The notes beneath the pieces were generated by a model. It saw nothing but the letters and a program-made list of their open reading frames with translations. It ran no database searches and was not told the DNA's origin. A program made the position numbers and the translations under genes. Below are positions 25,069-33,272 of a DNA stretch of 37,923 bases, piece after piece. Within the stretch, counting starts at the first letter, position 1; every line of letters begins with the position of its first letter. Location of the stretch: positions 1 to 37,923 of the forward strand of contig CAMOQR010000013.1 in assembly GCA_946623125.1 (NCBI GenBank). The letters are read 5' to 3'. The DNA is from an uncultured Caryophanales bacterium (GTDB lineage: Bacteria; Bacillota_I; Bacilli_A; RF39; UBA660).

Positions 25069-25539
25069 TCAGTTATCAAATTTTTCTAATAAATCTATTT
25101 TTACAATTCTATTTAAATAGAAATGTCTAATTTCTTGTTTTAATTCGCAAAAGGCTGCTACTCCCCATTCTGAATTCAGTTTTATTATTTCATAAGGATG
25201 AATTGTTCTTATCGTTATTTCTTTAGCATCTTTTGATTGGTATTCTATGATACATTTTCTTTTCTCTTGAATTGCTTTTTGTGTTTTTTCAAGGATCATT
25301 TGATTTAAAACATTTATTTCTTGATTCCTTTTTGGAATACCTATCTTCTGATTTAAAACATATCCTCCATATGGCCCTTTTATCGTATCAATATAGATTC
25401 CAGATTTTTCTATTTCATCTTTATAAAATCGTATCATTCTGGGACTTACTTCTAATTTTTCAGATAACTCTTTGATACTATATTTTCTACCTGTTGTTAA
25501 ATATTCAAGCATCATTAATATATTGCTAAGTTTTGACAT
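25069..25539 (-). CDS. Short WYL-domain transcriptional regulator
   Basis: The 156-residue protein has an N-terminal winged helix (about 1-60: SIKELSEKLEVSPRMIRFYKDEIEKSG) of the HTH_11/DeoR type. A GYVL wing end follows, then a WYL-like beta domain (about 90-150: KCIIEYQSKDAKEITIRTIHPYEI, WGVAAFCELKQEIRHFYLNRI). The usual C-terminal WCX extension is absent, so it is about half the usual length. WYL regulators sense small ligands or nucleic-acid signals. Targets are unknown. It sits between an unknown gene and a RdgB-like gene. Confidence 0.8.
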   Translation of the reverse strand: MSKLSNILMMLEYLTTGRKYSIKELSEKLEVSPRMIRFYKDEIEKSGIYIDTIKGPYGGYVLNQKIGIPKRNQEINVLNQMILEKTQKAIQEKRKCIIEYQSKDAKEITIRTIHPYEIIKLNSEWGVAAFCELKQEIRHFYLNRIVKIDLLEKFDN

Positions 25540-25572
25540 ATACTTTTCTTTCTTATTTTTGTCTTGTTTTTA

Positions 25573-26571
25573 TTAGTCTTTGATATAATTCTTTTTTTTG
25601 GGATTATTCTGTTGTAAAGAGTCATTATTTCCTGCTTGAATCACATCTCCTACAGTAGTAGTAGGTATTTTATCATGTTTTAAGCATCCATAGTATCCTA
25701 CATAACATTCTATATCTTTTGAACCGCCTGATTCTAAATATTCATTTGCAAAAAACTCTAAACCTGGGTCTGTTGGATCTACTGCATAAATCATTGGAAT
25801 ATCTATATTTCTTTTAAATTCTTTGGCAAACAAAAACGCTCTACGAGGTCCTATTCTTGCTCCTCCTCTATCCATAATTCTATACATTGCACTATTTAAT
25901 AAACCTTCTTTTTGATAATTCCAGTTTTCTATTTCTTTTATTCTTTTTTCTAATTCATTATCTTTTGGTAATTCTATATTTTTTTCTTTTAATAATTCTA
26001 TTGCTTCTTTTATGTGTAATCCTTTTAGTTCTTCTTCTCTTACACTTGTAGAGGTATATTCTGTAATATTTTCTACTTTTTCTATTATATCCTCTTCGTT
26101 AAGATAGAAATAGACTTTTCTTTTTTCATTATCCAAACATAAAACTGTTCTTTTGTTTGGCATCATGAAGTGGGCTTTTTCTTCCCATGGAAGAGAATTA
26201 ATAAATACTTCTTTATTATAAAATCTACTCCAATCTATTTGTTTTATAGAATCATTTTCCGATAAATCTTCTAGATATGGATTTTTCTGAAACATAATGT
26301 CCTTGCTATTAATATCTTCTTGACCTATGCAAGGAAACATTCTATTTATCTCATAATCTGGGTATCTTAATTCATACCATACAGCCATTTTTTCCATTAA
26401 GTCTACAATTTCTTTTATCATATTGTTTTCTTTTGAAGGAGAATATCCTTTCCCTTTTATCATATTTTTATAATACCATCTGATAAAATCATCTACCCGA
26501 TTATGTAAAAAAATAGGTTCTACCATTCTCTGATTCTGATTTTCTATTTTTTCAAATTCTTCTATACTCAT
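25573..26571 (-). CDS. Conserved-looking protein of unknown function
   Basis: I do not recognise this 332-residue soluble protein. It has no signal peptide or membrane helix. The C-terminal half contains a motif-like region, MDRGGARIGPRRAFLFAKEF, then IPMIYAVDPTDPGLEFFANEYLESGG and YVGYYGCLKH, which looks like an ordered enzymatic or binding core. The N-terminal half is charged and helical (DDFIRWYYKNMI, MEKMAVWYELRYPDYEIN). It ends in an Asn/Gln/Lys-rich tail. The start has a TTGGAGGG ribosome binding site. It may begin an operon with the WYL regulator 33 bp downstream. Confidence 0.6.
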   Translation of the reverse strand: MSIEEFEKIENQNQRMVEPIFLHNRVDDFIRWYYKNMIKGKGYSPSKENNMIKEIVDLMEKMAVWYELRYPDYEINRMFPCIGQEDINSKDIMFQKNPYLEDLSENDSIKQIDWSRFYNKEVFINSLPWEEKAHFMMPNKRTVLCLDNEKRKVYFYLNEEDIIEKVENITEYTSTSVREEELKGLHIKEAIELLKEKNIELPKDNELEKRIKEIENWNYQKEGLLNSAMYRIMDRGGARIGPRRAFLFAKEFKRNIDIPMIYAVDPTDPGLEFFANEYLESGGSKDIECYVGYYGCLKHDKIPTTTVGDVIQAGNNDSLQQNNPKKKNYIKD

Positions 26572-26655
26572 TTGAAACCCTCCAATTAATATCTCAGTTA
26601 TTTAGTTTATCATAAATCTCTTATAAATTAGCTATTTTTCTTATTTTTTTAAAAT

Positions 26656-26680
26656 AAAAATCGAACGAAATTGTTCGATT
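26656..26680 (-). terminator. Terminator after the XRE-DUF4825 gene
   Basis: The 8-bp stem AATCGAAC/GTTCGATT (26659-26666 and 26673-26680) is followed on the minus strand by TTTATTTT, 66 bp beyond the stop codon. Confidence 0.75.
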
Positions 26681-26745
26681 TATAAATAATATAGTTCATT
26701 GCCTTTATTATTGATTCAATAACTAATATCAAATCTTATTATATT

Positions 26746-27894
26746 TTAAGATACAAATTTATGAAAGCATAAATCTATAAATTCAATATCTGATATTTTT
26801 TGTTCAAGATATTTATTAAATGCTTTTTTATTCATTCCATCTTTCGTAATATCTTTATAATTTGGAAAATTATTTTCAACATTTTCTCTTTTAACCTCAT
26901 ATGTTTTACCACTGAAATTATATTTAATATATTTAACATTATCTATTAATGAAAATATAGAAACTGAATTATAAACTATACTTTTTTCTAAATAATAATT
27001 CTCATTTATATACCAATCTGTTATCTGATAATCAATTATTAATCCTAACTTTTCTGAATCGATTTCAAATACATAACCATATTCCGATAAAGGTAATGAT
27101 GAGATTAAGTTTCCATCGTTACTATTATTCCCTACATACTTATTTTTGTATTTTATAATATTATCGATTCCTGATTTTTCTCTATTAAATGGTACAATTG
27201 GGACAGTATCTAAAGTATATTTTTTGTTGGTATCTACAATAATATATTCATTTTGAGTATTACTATTTACTCTATATACAGTATATAGGGGATTATCACA
27301 TTCATAAACATACCCGTTTCCTGTTTTTATCGTACAAAATCTAGGTAATTGTTTTAATGAAATGACACTTATATAATCAATCGTAAATAATGATACTAAA
27401 TAAAATATAAAATAAGTAATACAAATTACTAATCTTTTTGAATACTTATATTTTTTTGTTAATTTGCTAACTCCTATTAAAGATATTACAGCACCTATTA
27501 CAGAATATATACTTCCCCATGAACTTTCTGATGCAAACATCGTCATAGCAGTAAATGAAATTAGAATTCCTAAAACTAATAATACAATTCCCAAATTATT
27601 TCTAATAATATTAATTTTTTTTGTAGAATAATCAATTGTATTAATAATATTTTCTTCTAATTTTTCTTGATATTCTTCTTTCTCTAATTTTTCACCACTT
27701 AATAATTCATTAATAGTAATATCAAGTTCATCACATAGTGGTTTAAATAAGGATAGATCGGGCATGTTTCTACCATTTTCCCAATTACCAATTGATTTAT
27801 CTGTAACGCCCATTTTTTCTGCTAAATCTGATTGTGTCATTTTTTTCTCTTTACGACACTTGGCAATAAATTTTCCAATTTTTTCTTGATTCAT
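26746..27894 (-). CDS. XRE-family helix-turn-helix protein with transmembrane helices and DUF4825-like external domain
   Basis: The 382-residue protein starts with an XRE HTH (1-66: IGKFIAKCRKEKKMTQSDLA, MGVTDKSIGNWENGRNMPDLSLF). Three hydrophobic helices follow (about 99-120, 125-144, 152-176), putting the last 200 residues outside. The external part contains IDNIIKYKNKYVGNNSNDGNLISSLPLSEYGYVF, which resembles DUF4825, a domain also found with BlaR-type sensors. It could be a one-protein membrane sensor and regulator. Its own promoter has TATAAT inside AACTATAATAGTT (27926-27938), an inverted repeat that may be the operator. It has an AAGGGAGAAA ribosome binding site. Confidence 0.78.
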   Translation of the reverse strand: MNQEKIGKFIAKCRKEKKMTQSDLAEKMGVTDKSIGNWENGRNMPDLSLFKPLCDELDITINELLSGEKLEKEEYQEKLEENIINTIDYSTKKINIIRNNLGIVLLVLGILISFTAMTMFASESSWGSIYSVIGAVISLIGVSKLTKKYKYSKRLVICITYFIFYLVSLFTIDYISVISLKQLPRFCTIKTGNGYVYECDNPLYTVYRVNSNTQNEYIIVDTNKKYTLDTVPIVPFNREKSGIDNIIKYKNKYVGNNSNDGNLISSLPLSEYGYVFEIDSEKLGLIIDYQITDWYINENYYLEKSIVYNSVSIFSLIDNVKYIKYNFSGKTYEVKRENVENNFPNYKDITKDGMNKKAFNKYLEQKISDIEFIDLCFHKFVS

Positions 27895-27925
27895 ATTTTT
27901 CTCCCTTCACACTAAGATCTTATAA

Positions 27926-27938
27926 CTATTATAGTTCA
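27926..27938 (-). promoter_or_regulatory. -10 box inside an inverted repeat upstream of the XRE gene
   Basis: On the minus strand AACTATAATAGTT contains TATAAT and is symmetrical (AACTAT/ATAGTT). It lies about 30 bp before the start codon. Autoregulation by the XRE protein is possible; the -35 is weak. Confidence 0.45.
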
Positions 27939-28091
27939 TTTAACAGGAAATGATTCTAGGGTTATTAATTATTACAAATAGGAAACATAATTTCTATCTA
28001 TAATTTAACATATTTTTATCAATTTGGTGCATAATAACAATTTTAGATTGTAAAGTTAAAGAATTGTTATAAATGTGATATTAGGAATAAC

Positions 28092-28118
28092 AAAAACATT
28101 AAGTAATAATACTTAATG
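28092..28118 (-). terminator. Terminator after the SDR gene
   Basis: The perfect 9-bp stem CATTAAGTA/TACTTAATG with a 4-nt loop is followed on the minus strand by TTTTTG. It lies 52 bp beyond the SDR stop. The rest of 27940-28090 is AT-rich with nothing else I can name. Confidence 0.8.
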
Positions 28119-28169
28119 CTTTTCCTTTTAAATTTTATAAGATTTCACCATTTCTATGGTTATCTATTT

Positions 28170-28994
28170 TTATTTACGAAATTCTTTCATTCCTCTAACA
28201 GAACCGCCATCCACTAATACATCCACTCCAGCAAGATAGCCATTTCTCTCATCTGCAACTGTTGCTAGAGCATATCCAAGTTCTTCTGGTTTTCCCATTC
28301 TCTTTTCACATGCAAGTGGAATTAAATTGCCACCATTTTCTTTTTCTAATTCTCCCATTCCAGTAGCAATTAATCCAGGGGATAGTGAACAAACACGAAT
28401 TCCTTTTTCTCCAAATTCAAAAGCACTTTTTGCAGCATACCATGTAACAAAATTTTTGCTTATTGCGTAGGCAAGTCCTGCTTTTTGATAATCCCCTTTT
28501 ATTTTATTAGCAAGCCATAATGTTTTCTTTAAAAACTTTTCTTCATCTTCATCTGCTAGATGATAATGTTTTGTTGGAAGCATAAGTTTTGGTAATTGAT
28601 AAGCAGAGTTTGATGCAACATCTACAATAACACTACCACTTTTCATAACTTTACTAAATTCCTGATTCATATAAACAGTTCCTAAACCATTAATACGCAT
28701 AATATCTTCTGGTTTACCACCCATAGCAGGAGATACTCCGGCAGAATTTATGACATTTGTAACTTCTCCTAAAGATGCCGCAAAATTTGCTAATTCCTTA
28801 ACAGATTCTCTTTTAGAGGTATCACATGCTTTAGGATGAACTTCAAATCCTAATTGTTCTAATTCTTGTTTTGCATTTTCTAGTTTTGATTCCGTTCTTC
28901 CACTAATTACAATTATTTTATTTTTATCCATATATTTAGCGGCTTCAAGTCCCATTCCAGAACCTCCGCCAGTAATTACAACTACTTTTTTCAT
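28170..28994 (-). CDS. Short-chain dehydrogenase/reductase (SDR) family oxidoreductase
   Basis: The 274-residue enzyme has the NAD(P)-binding glycine motif TGGGSGMG at 8-15, INSAG at 82-86, a catalytic Ser in VASNSAY (about 128-130) and Tyr176-x3-Lys180 in YAISK. The end DERNGYLAGVDVLVDGGS is typical of classical SDRs. About 35 extra residues (KHYHLADEDEEKFLKK and on) separate Ser from Tyr, probably forming a substrate-side lid. NADP preference is suggested by SGRTESKL after beta-2. The substrate cannot be read from sequence. It is transcribed alone, between two terminators. Confidence 0.87.
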   Translation of the reverse strand: MKKVVVITGGGSGMGLEAAKYMDKNKIIVISGRTESKLENAKQELEQLGFEVHPKACDTSKRESVKELANFAASLGEVTNVINSAGVSPAMGGKPEDIMRINGLGTVYMNQEFSKVMKSGSVIVDVASNSAYQLPKLMLPTKHYHLADEDEEKFLKKTLWLANKIKGDYQKAGLAYAISKNFVTWYAAKSAFEFGEKGIRVCSLSPGLIATGMGELEKENGGNLIPLACEKRMGKPEELGYALATVADERNGYLAGVDVLVDGGSVRGMKEFRK

Positions 28995-29025
28995 ACTTTC
29001 ACCTATCCTTACATAGTAAGTATAA

Positions 29026-29053
29026 CAAAAAAAAGTAGAAGTTTCTCTACTTT
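29026..29053 (-). terminator. Terminator after the small lipoprotein gene
   Basis: The 8-bp stem AAAGTAGA/TCTACTTT with a 6-nt loop is followed on the minus strand by a T-run, 32 bp beyond the stop at 29085. Confidence 0.8.
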
Positions 29054-29084
29054 AAATGCTTTTTTTCTATATTTTACAATTATT

Positions 29085-29468
29085 CTAATTATCTATCTTT
29101 GTATATTTAAATGCATAATGTGATTTTTCATTACAATCTAATTCTTTATTATTATGTTTGCATATTGCCAGTATTTGTCTACCCTCATCATAAAATGTGA
29201 CAATATTATCTGAAATAGTATAACTTGCATTTGCTAAATCTTGCGTTTTTGTTCTTAAGGCATAATTACCGGTTCCATCACATTCTAAAAAATAGTCTTC
29301 TTTTCCCCCTTTTGTTTCATTATTTGGGCCGATTTGATACACTCTCTGGTTTTCTATAGTTGCAATCCAACTTCCTTTCAATATATCGCTCTTATTTTTC
29401 TTAATATTGCATCCTGTCATTAATATTGTTACAACAATTATCAGTATAGAAATTATTCTTTTTTTCAT
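29085..29468 (-). CDS. Small predicted lipoprotein
   Basis: The 127-residue protein has a lipoprotein signal with lipobox MTGC (Cys20). The mature part of about 107 residues looks like a small beta-barrel of the lipocalin-like or DUF-type: LKGSWIATIENQRVYQIG, then DYFLECDGTGNYALRT, YTISDNIVTFYDEG and HYAFKYTKI. The start LKGSW and the later F-D-G-T-G pattern recall secreted stress or inhibitor lipoproteins, but no specific family is recognised. It has a GGAGG ribosome binding site and is transcribed alone. Confidence 0.7.
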   Translation of the reverse strand: MKKRIISILIIVVTILMTGCNIKKNKSDILKGSWIATIENQRVYQIGPNNETKGGKEDYFLECDGTGNYALRTKTQDLANASYTISDNIVTFYDEGRQILAICKHNNKELDCNEKSHYAFKYTKIDN

Positions 29469-29541
29469 AGAAACCTCCTATTATCAATAGTATCAACTAT
29501 TTTATCTTTTAATTATATCGTAATATTTCTATTTTGTGAAT

Positions 29542-29568
29542 AAAAAAACCCTAACCTAAGTTAGAGTT
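29542..29568 (-). terminator. Terminator after tRNA-Met
   Basis: The 9-bp stem AACTCTAAC/GTTAGGGTT (one G-U pair) with a TTAG loop is followed on the minus strand by a T-run, 10 bp beyond the tRNA 3' end. Confidence 0.85.
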
Positions 29569-29578
29569 ATATTTTTAT

Positions 29579-29655
29579 TGGTAGCGAAGGAGGGGATCGA
29601 ACCCCCGACCTTTCGGGTATGAACCGAACGCTCTAGCCAGCTGAGCTACTTCGCC
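29579..29655 (-). tRNA. tRNA-Met, elongator (anticodon CAT)
   Basis: The 77-nt cloverleaf reads GGCGAAGTAGCTCAGCTGGC at the 5' end and CTTCGCTACCA at the 3' end, with CCA encoded. The anticodon stem TTCGG/CCGAA encloses TTCATAC, giving CAT. The G1-U72 wobble, D-arm and T-arm (GGGGG-TTCGATC-CCCTC type) closely match the Bacillus elongator methionine tRNA rather than initiator or lysidine-type Ile tRNA. Confidence 0.93.
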
Positions 29656-29720
29656 ATCTCGCTGTTCGTATTTGATTGTATCAAATTCATTGTTTTTTTG
29701 CAATACTTTTTTTGTTTTTC

Positions 29721-29749
29721 TTTACAAAAATATTGAATTGTGGTAATAT
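29721..29749 (+). promoter_or_regulatory. Promoter of the 118-residue unknown gene
   Basis: TTTACA (29721-29726) and TAATAT (29744-29749) are 17 bp apart, with a TGG extension before the -10. Confidence 0.7.
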
Positions 29750-29776
29750 TTGCCTTAATGGAACGGAGGATGATTT

Positions 29777-30133
29777 ATGCGTAATATTTATAAAGGTCCA
29801 TTAAGGAATTTATATATATCAAAACTTGATATTCATGATGGGGCAATTGTTTCTCTTGAATATGCCAATCCTATTGTAAAAAAGGATTTATTATTTTATA
29901 AAAATATTCTTGGGGCCTATATTTCTTTTGAACATGGTACTGTATTACCTGATTGGTATGAGGCAAAAGATTTTGTTTTACATCAGTTATATTGTAGAGA
30001 TTATAATATTGATGATCATATTGCATGTTCTTATATTAATGAGAAGGAAATTTCATATTCACATACAGTTTCTGATGAAGAGTTTAAATGTTTAAAAAAG
30101 AAATTTCGAGAAATGAGAAAGAAAAAGAAGTAA
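29777..30133 (+). CDS. Small soluble protein of unknown function
   Basis: I do not recognise this 118-residue basic protein. It begins MRNIYKGPLRNLYISKLDIH and ends in a lysine tail (MRKKKK). There is no signal peptide, membrane helix or cysteine cluster. The gene has its own promoter, a GGAGG ribosome binding site 7 nt from the start and a terminator whose stem includes its stop codon, so it is real and singly transcribed. It is convergent with the ClpX-like gene. Confidence 0.7.
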   Translation: MRNIYKGPLRNLYISKLDIHDGAIVSLEYANPIVKKDLLFYKNILGAYISFEHGTVLPDWYEAKDFVLHQLYCRDYNIDDHIACSYINEKEISYSHTVSDEEFKCLKKKFREMRKKKK

Positions 30134-30153
30134 TTTTTAATTTACTTCTTTTT
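30122..30153. terminator. Bidirectional terminator between convergent genes
   Basis: The 12-bp stem AAAAAGAAGTAA/TTACTTCTTTTT with an 8-nt loop carries the plus-strand stop codon in its left arm. It serves both the 118-residue gene and the ClpX-like gene. Confidence 0.88.
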
Positions 30154-31861
30154 TTAATACTCTTTTATATTGTTTTGGGTCTTCTACGGTTTCTTTTCCA
30201 AGAATTATTTCTGAATACTCTCCTAAATGTGTATATATATCACCATATGCTACCCAGGTTGTATCATCTACAATATTGTTAATTCCTCTTGCTCCTGTTT
30301 GTCTTTGTTCTGCTTGAGATGCAATTGCCTCAATATAATCATCCCCTATTGTTAGTTTTACTCCTAATTCTTCAAATAACCTTTTTTGAATTCTTATGGC
30401 TGATTCATCTGACTCTAGCATTATTCTTTTTATTGCTTGAACATCTAAGTCATTTAATTTTATAACAGATACTCTTCCCATAAATTCTTCTGGCATTTTT
30501 GCTTTTTTCACAAAATCTTCAATTGTTGCTTCTTTATTCTTTTGGCCTTTTTCTATATTTCCTCCAAAACCTATATCATTTTTTTGCTTTAAATTTTTGT
30601 ATACATCTTGGAAGGCTCCACCTAATATCACAATCATATTGCTTGTATCTAATTTTACTATTTCTCCTTTTAATTTGGTGTCTTGACATGCATCATATGT
30701 TGATCCTTCAATAAATGGAAGTAATACATTTAATACTCCTTTACCACTAATATCATCCTTATTAGTGGATCCTTTTTTATCTATTTCGTCAAAGAAGACA
30801 ATTGCATGTTCTGCTAAATCTTTATTTTTTTCGCATGTCACATATAAATCCCATAATACCTCTTCAATATCTTTTCCGACATATCCAGGCATTGTTAATT
30901 GTGTTGCATCAATCTTAAAAAATGGACGATTTAGATATTTTGCAATCAATTGCATCATTTTTGTTTTTCCTGATCCTGTTTGTCCCGTTACTAATAATCC
31001 TCTTCTTTTACTCTCTTTATATTGTTCCTTTCTAGCAATTTCTACTAGTACTCTTTTTGTTGGTTCATCTTGAGCAATTAGTGTTTTTCTAATATTGTCA
31101 TACAAATCCACTAGGTCTATATAATTCTTTGGTTTCTTTGATGTTTCCTCTGGTGATTCCTTTAATTTTATTGATGATTCACCTTTTTCGCTTGCTTCTA
31201 TTTGTATGTCTAGTGATTCTAACATTTGTTCTATTTCTTCTTGTTGGTTTTTTATTCCTTCTCTTAACTCTTTCAATTCCTCTAGACTATATATTCCATC
31301 TATAATTTCTAAGAATATTTTTGTTAAATCTGAACGAACTTCATTTGTGTGAATTGCCTTTTCAAATTCTGTTTCTTCTCTATCATCTATATCAGGCTCT
31401 TGATTTTCGTTTACTTCGTTTGATTCCTTTATTGGTTCGGGTTGTCCTTCACTATTCTCATTTTGTTCGGATTGTTTTATCATTTGTTCTGCTTCTTTCA
31501 TACTGTTTACAATACTTTGCACATCCATTGGGGCACAATATGTTTTTTCCCCCTCTTTATATACATAATAAACTATTTTTTTACATTCATGATTATAGAT
31601 TGTAATAGAATCCGTTAAACTTTTACTATTCATTTGTTCATTCAATTCTGACAGATATAATACATTACTATACCCAATTGTTTTAGATGAGTTTAAAAGA
31701 TTCACATCGATGATTGAAGAATATTGTATTCCATTTTTATCTTTAAAAATCTCCGTTTCTTCATCAAAGGCACCGATTTCTGTATGACTTGGATAATATA
31801 AGTAACTATTTTCATCTAAGTAAACTCTGTTCATTATTGTTACGATTGATTTCTTTGTCAT
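30137..31861 (-). CDS. ClpX-like AAA+ unfoldase with a novel N-terminal region
   Basis: The 574-residue protein has a ClpX/HslU-type AAA+ module from about 250: Walker A GQTGSGKT at 293-300, pore loop GYVG at 326-329, Walker B IVFFDEIDK at 354-362, an IGF loop at 430-432, an arginine finger in MGR at 461-463 and sensor-2 GAR at 523-525. IGF is the loop with which ClpX docks on ClpP, so a protease partner is likely. The usual ClpX zinc-binding domain is missing. Instead there are about 250 residues: a beta-rich part (1-110), an acidic linker and a coiled coil (about 180-225). No RKH pore loop is visible. It is a paralogue rather than the main ClpX. Confidence 0.85.
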   Translation of the reverse strand: MTKKSIVTIMNRVYLDENSYLYYPSHTEIGAFDEETEIFKDKNGIQYSSIIDVNLLNSSKTIGYSNVLYLSELNEQMNSKSLTDSITIYNHECKKIVYYVYKEGEKTYCAPMDVQSIVNSMKEAEQMIKQSEQNENSEGQPEPIKESNEVNENQEPDIDDREETEFEKAIHTNEVRSDLTKIFLEIIDGIYSLEELKELREGIKNQQEEIEQMLESLDIQIEASEKGESSIKLKESPEETSKKPKNYIDLVDLYDNIRKTLIAQDEPTKRVLVEIARKEQYKESKRRGLLVTGQTGSGKTKMMQLIAKYLNRPFFKIDATQLTMPGYVGKDIEEVLWDLYVTCEKNKDLAEHAIVFFDEIDKKGSTNKDDISGKGVLNVLLPFIEGSTYDACQDTKLKGEIVKLDTSNMIVILGGAFQDVYKNLKQKNDIGFGGNIEKGQKNKEATIEDFVKKAKMPEEFMGRVSVIKLNDLDVQAIKRIMLESDESAIRIQKRLFEELGVKLTIGDDYIEAIASQAEQRQTGARGINNIVDDTTWVAYGDIYTHLGEYSEIILGKETVEDPKQYKRVLKKEVN

Positions 31862-31886
31862 TCCTAATTTCCCCCCAGTAGTCTAT

Positions 31887-31915
31887 ATTATAAACAAATA
31901 AAAAGAATTCGTAAA
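31887..31915 (-). promoter_or_regulatory. Promoter of the ClpX-like gene
   Basis: On the minus strand TTTACG (31910-31915) and TATAAT (31887-31892) are 17 bp apart. The -35 lies in the loop of the murD terminator. Confidence 0.7.
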
Positions 31916-31931
31916 CAAATTCTTTTTATTT
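31896..31931 (-). terminator. Terminator after murD
   Basis: The 14-bp stem AAATAAAAAGAATT/AATTCTTTTTATTT with an 8-nt loop starts at the murD stop codon region. On the minus strand the T-rich arm serves as the termination tract. It ends the polymerase-to-murD gene run. Confidence 0.75.
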
Positions 31932-33272
31932 TTTTTCACTTTTTACGATTTCTTCAAAACATTTTCCTTTTTCCTCAAAGTTTTTAAAGAATTCATAACT
32001 TGCTGCTGCTGGAGAAAGCAAACAACTCATATTTTTTTTCGTATATTTTAAGGCTTCTTCATGGGCCTCTTCTAAAGTATTTACAAATATTATATTTTTA
32101 TTTGTTGACTTTAATTCTTTTCCAATTGTTGTTCCTGTTGTTGGCATACAGATGAAGTTTTCAATATCACTTGTTTTTAAATATTTGATAAAGTCTTGAT
32201 AATCAATTTTTCTGTCTAGTCCACCAAATATTAAGGTATTTACATTTCCAATTGCTTGAATAGCATTTATGGTTGCAGCTGGTATTGTTGCAATAGTATC
32301 ATTATAAAAATGAATGTCATGATATTTTCCAATATATTCCATTCGATATTTTAAACCCTTAAAATTTTCAATTACTTTGATGGCTTTATTGATATCAAAG
32401 TTCATTATTTTTGTAACTGTTAATGCAAACATAATATTTTTTAAATTATGATCCCCGATAATATTTCTTTTTCCATCAGTATATATTTTTTCATCATTGA
32501 TATAGACATCTTTTCCTTTTAATCTTGTTGTATTTCCCACTCTATTTTCATTATCAAACCTTACTGTATAAATATTACTCTTAATAGATGTTTTTTTCAT
32601 AATATCATTTAAGTAATGATTATCATCAGAATAGATAAAATAATCGTCTTTATCTTGATTTTTGGCAATGTTCATTTTATTTTGATGATAGTGTTCAAGT
32701 GTTCCTGCATGGTCTAGGTGATCTTGATATAGATTTAATATTAGGGCAATATGAGGACTCACATGAATGAATTCTAACTGATGAGAACTCATCTCTATTA
32801 CTAATTTTGTATCTTCTTTATAATTGTCAATTTCATCTAAAACAGGAACTCCAATATTTCCTAATAAGTATGTATCTTTCCATTGGTCTTTTATAATTTC
32901 ATATATTAGAGATGATGTTGTTGATTTTCCTTTTGTTCCAGTTATTCCTATTATATTATTTTTATAAACTTCTAGTAGTAATTCTAATTGAGATGTTATT
33001 TTATCCTTTATAGAAGTAATATCAATATCTTTTAGACTAATTCCAGGACTTTTTATGATCATGTCATATTGATCTAGACTATTTAAATAAGCATCTCCTG
33101 TAATACATTCAACATTTTCATCTTCTATTGATATTTCTTTTTTATCAAGTATCGTTAGTTTTTTATTTGGAAGATGTTTTCTAATAAAATGATATGTTGA
33201 TTGTCCTTCTCTTCCAAAACCTAAAATTGCTATTTTTTTATCTTTTAATTTATTTATTATTTTTTCAATCAT
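31926..33272 (-). CDS. murD: MurD-type UDP-N-acetylmuramoyl-L-alanine glutamate ligase
   Basis: The 448-residue Mur ligase has an N-terminal Rossmann-like domain (KIAILGFGREGQS), ATP motif TGTKGKSTT at 111-119, MSSHQLE, NLYQDHLDHAGTLEHYHQNKMNI and the C-terminal FNDTIATIPAATINAIQA/FGGLDRKIDY segments of MurD. It adds glutamate to UDP-MurNAc-L-alanine in the cytoplasm during peptidoglycan synthesis. The upstream gene overlaps it by 8 bp and resembles MurL, the epimerase that acts on the L-Glu product of MurD2 in Xanthomonas. This MurD may therefore use L-glutamate. It is not next to mraY/murG as in the usual dcw cluster. Confidence 0.9.
   Translation of the reverse strand: MIEKIINKLKDKKIAILGFGREGQSTYHFIRKHLPNKKLTILDKKEISIEDENVECITGDAYLNSLDQYDMIIKSPGISLKDIDITSIKDKITSQLELLLEVYKNNIIGITGTKGKSTTSSLIYEIIKDQWKDTYLLGNIGVPVLDEIDNYKEDTKLVIEMSSHQLEFIHVSPHIALILNLYQDHLDHAGTLEHYHQNKMNIAKNQDKDDYFIYSDDNHYLNDIMKKTSIKSNIYTVRFDNENRVGNTTRLKGKDVYINDEKIYTDGKRNIIGDHNLKNIMFALTVTKIMNFDINKAIKVIENFKGLKYRMEYIGKYHDIHFYNDTIATIPAATINAIQAIGNVNTLIFGGLDRKIDYQDFIKYLKTSDIENFICMPTTGTTIGKELKSTNKNIIFVNTLEEAHEEALKYTKKNMSCLLSPAAASYEFFKNFEEKGKCFEEIVKSEKK

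Noticed and set aside
26691-27940. 10-bp direct repeat ATAGTTCATT on both sides of the XRE gene (26691-26700 and 27931-27940)
   Set aside because: Ten bases of AT-rich sequence can recur by chance, there is no transposase or integrase, and one copy overlaps the promoter palindrome.
31926-33272. Wall-less mollicute origin suggested by low GC and gene density
   Set aside because: MurD, MurL-like protein and use of TGA as stop argue for a walled organism with the standard code.
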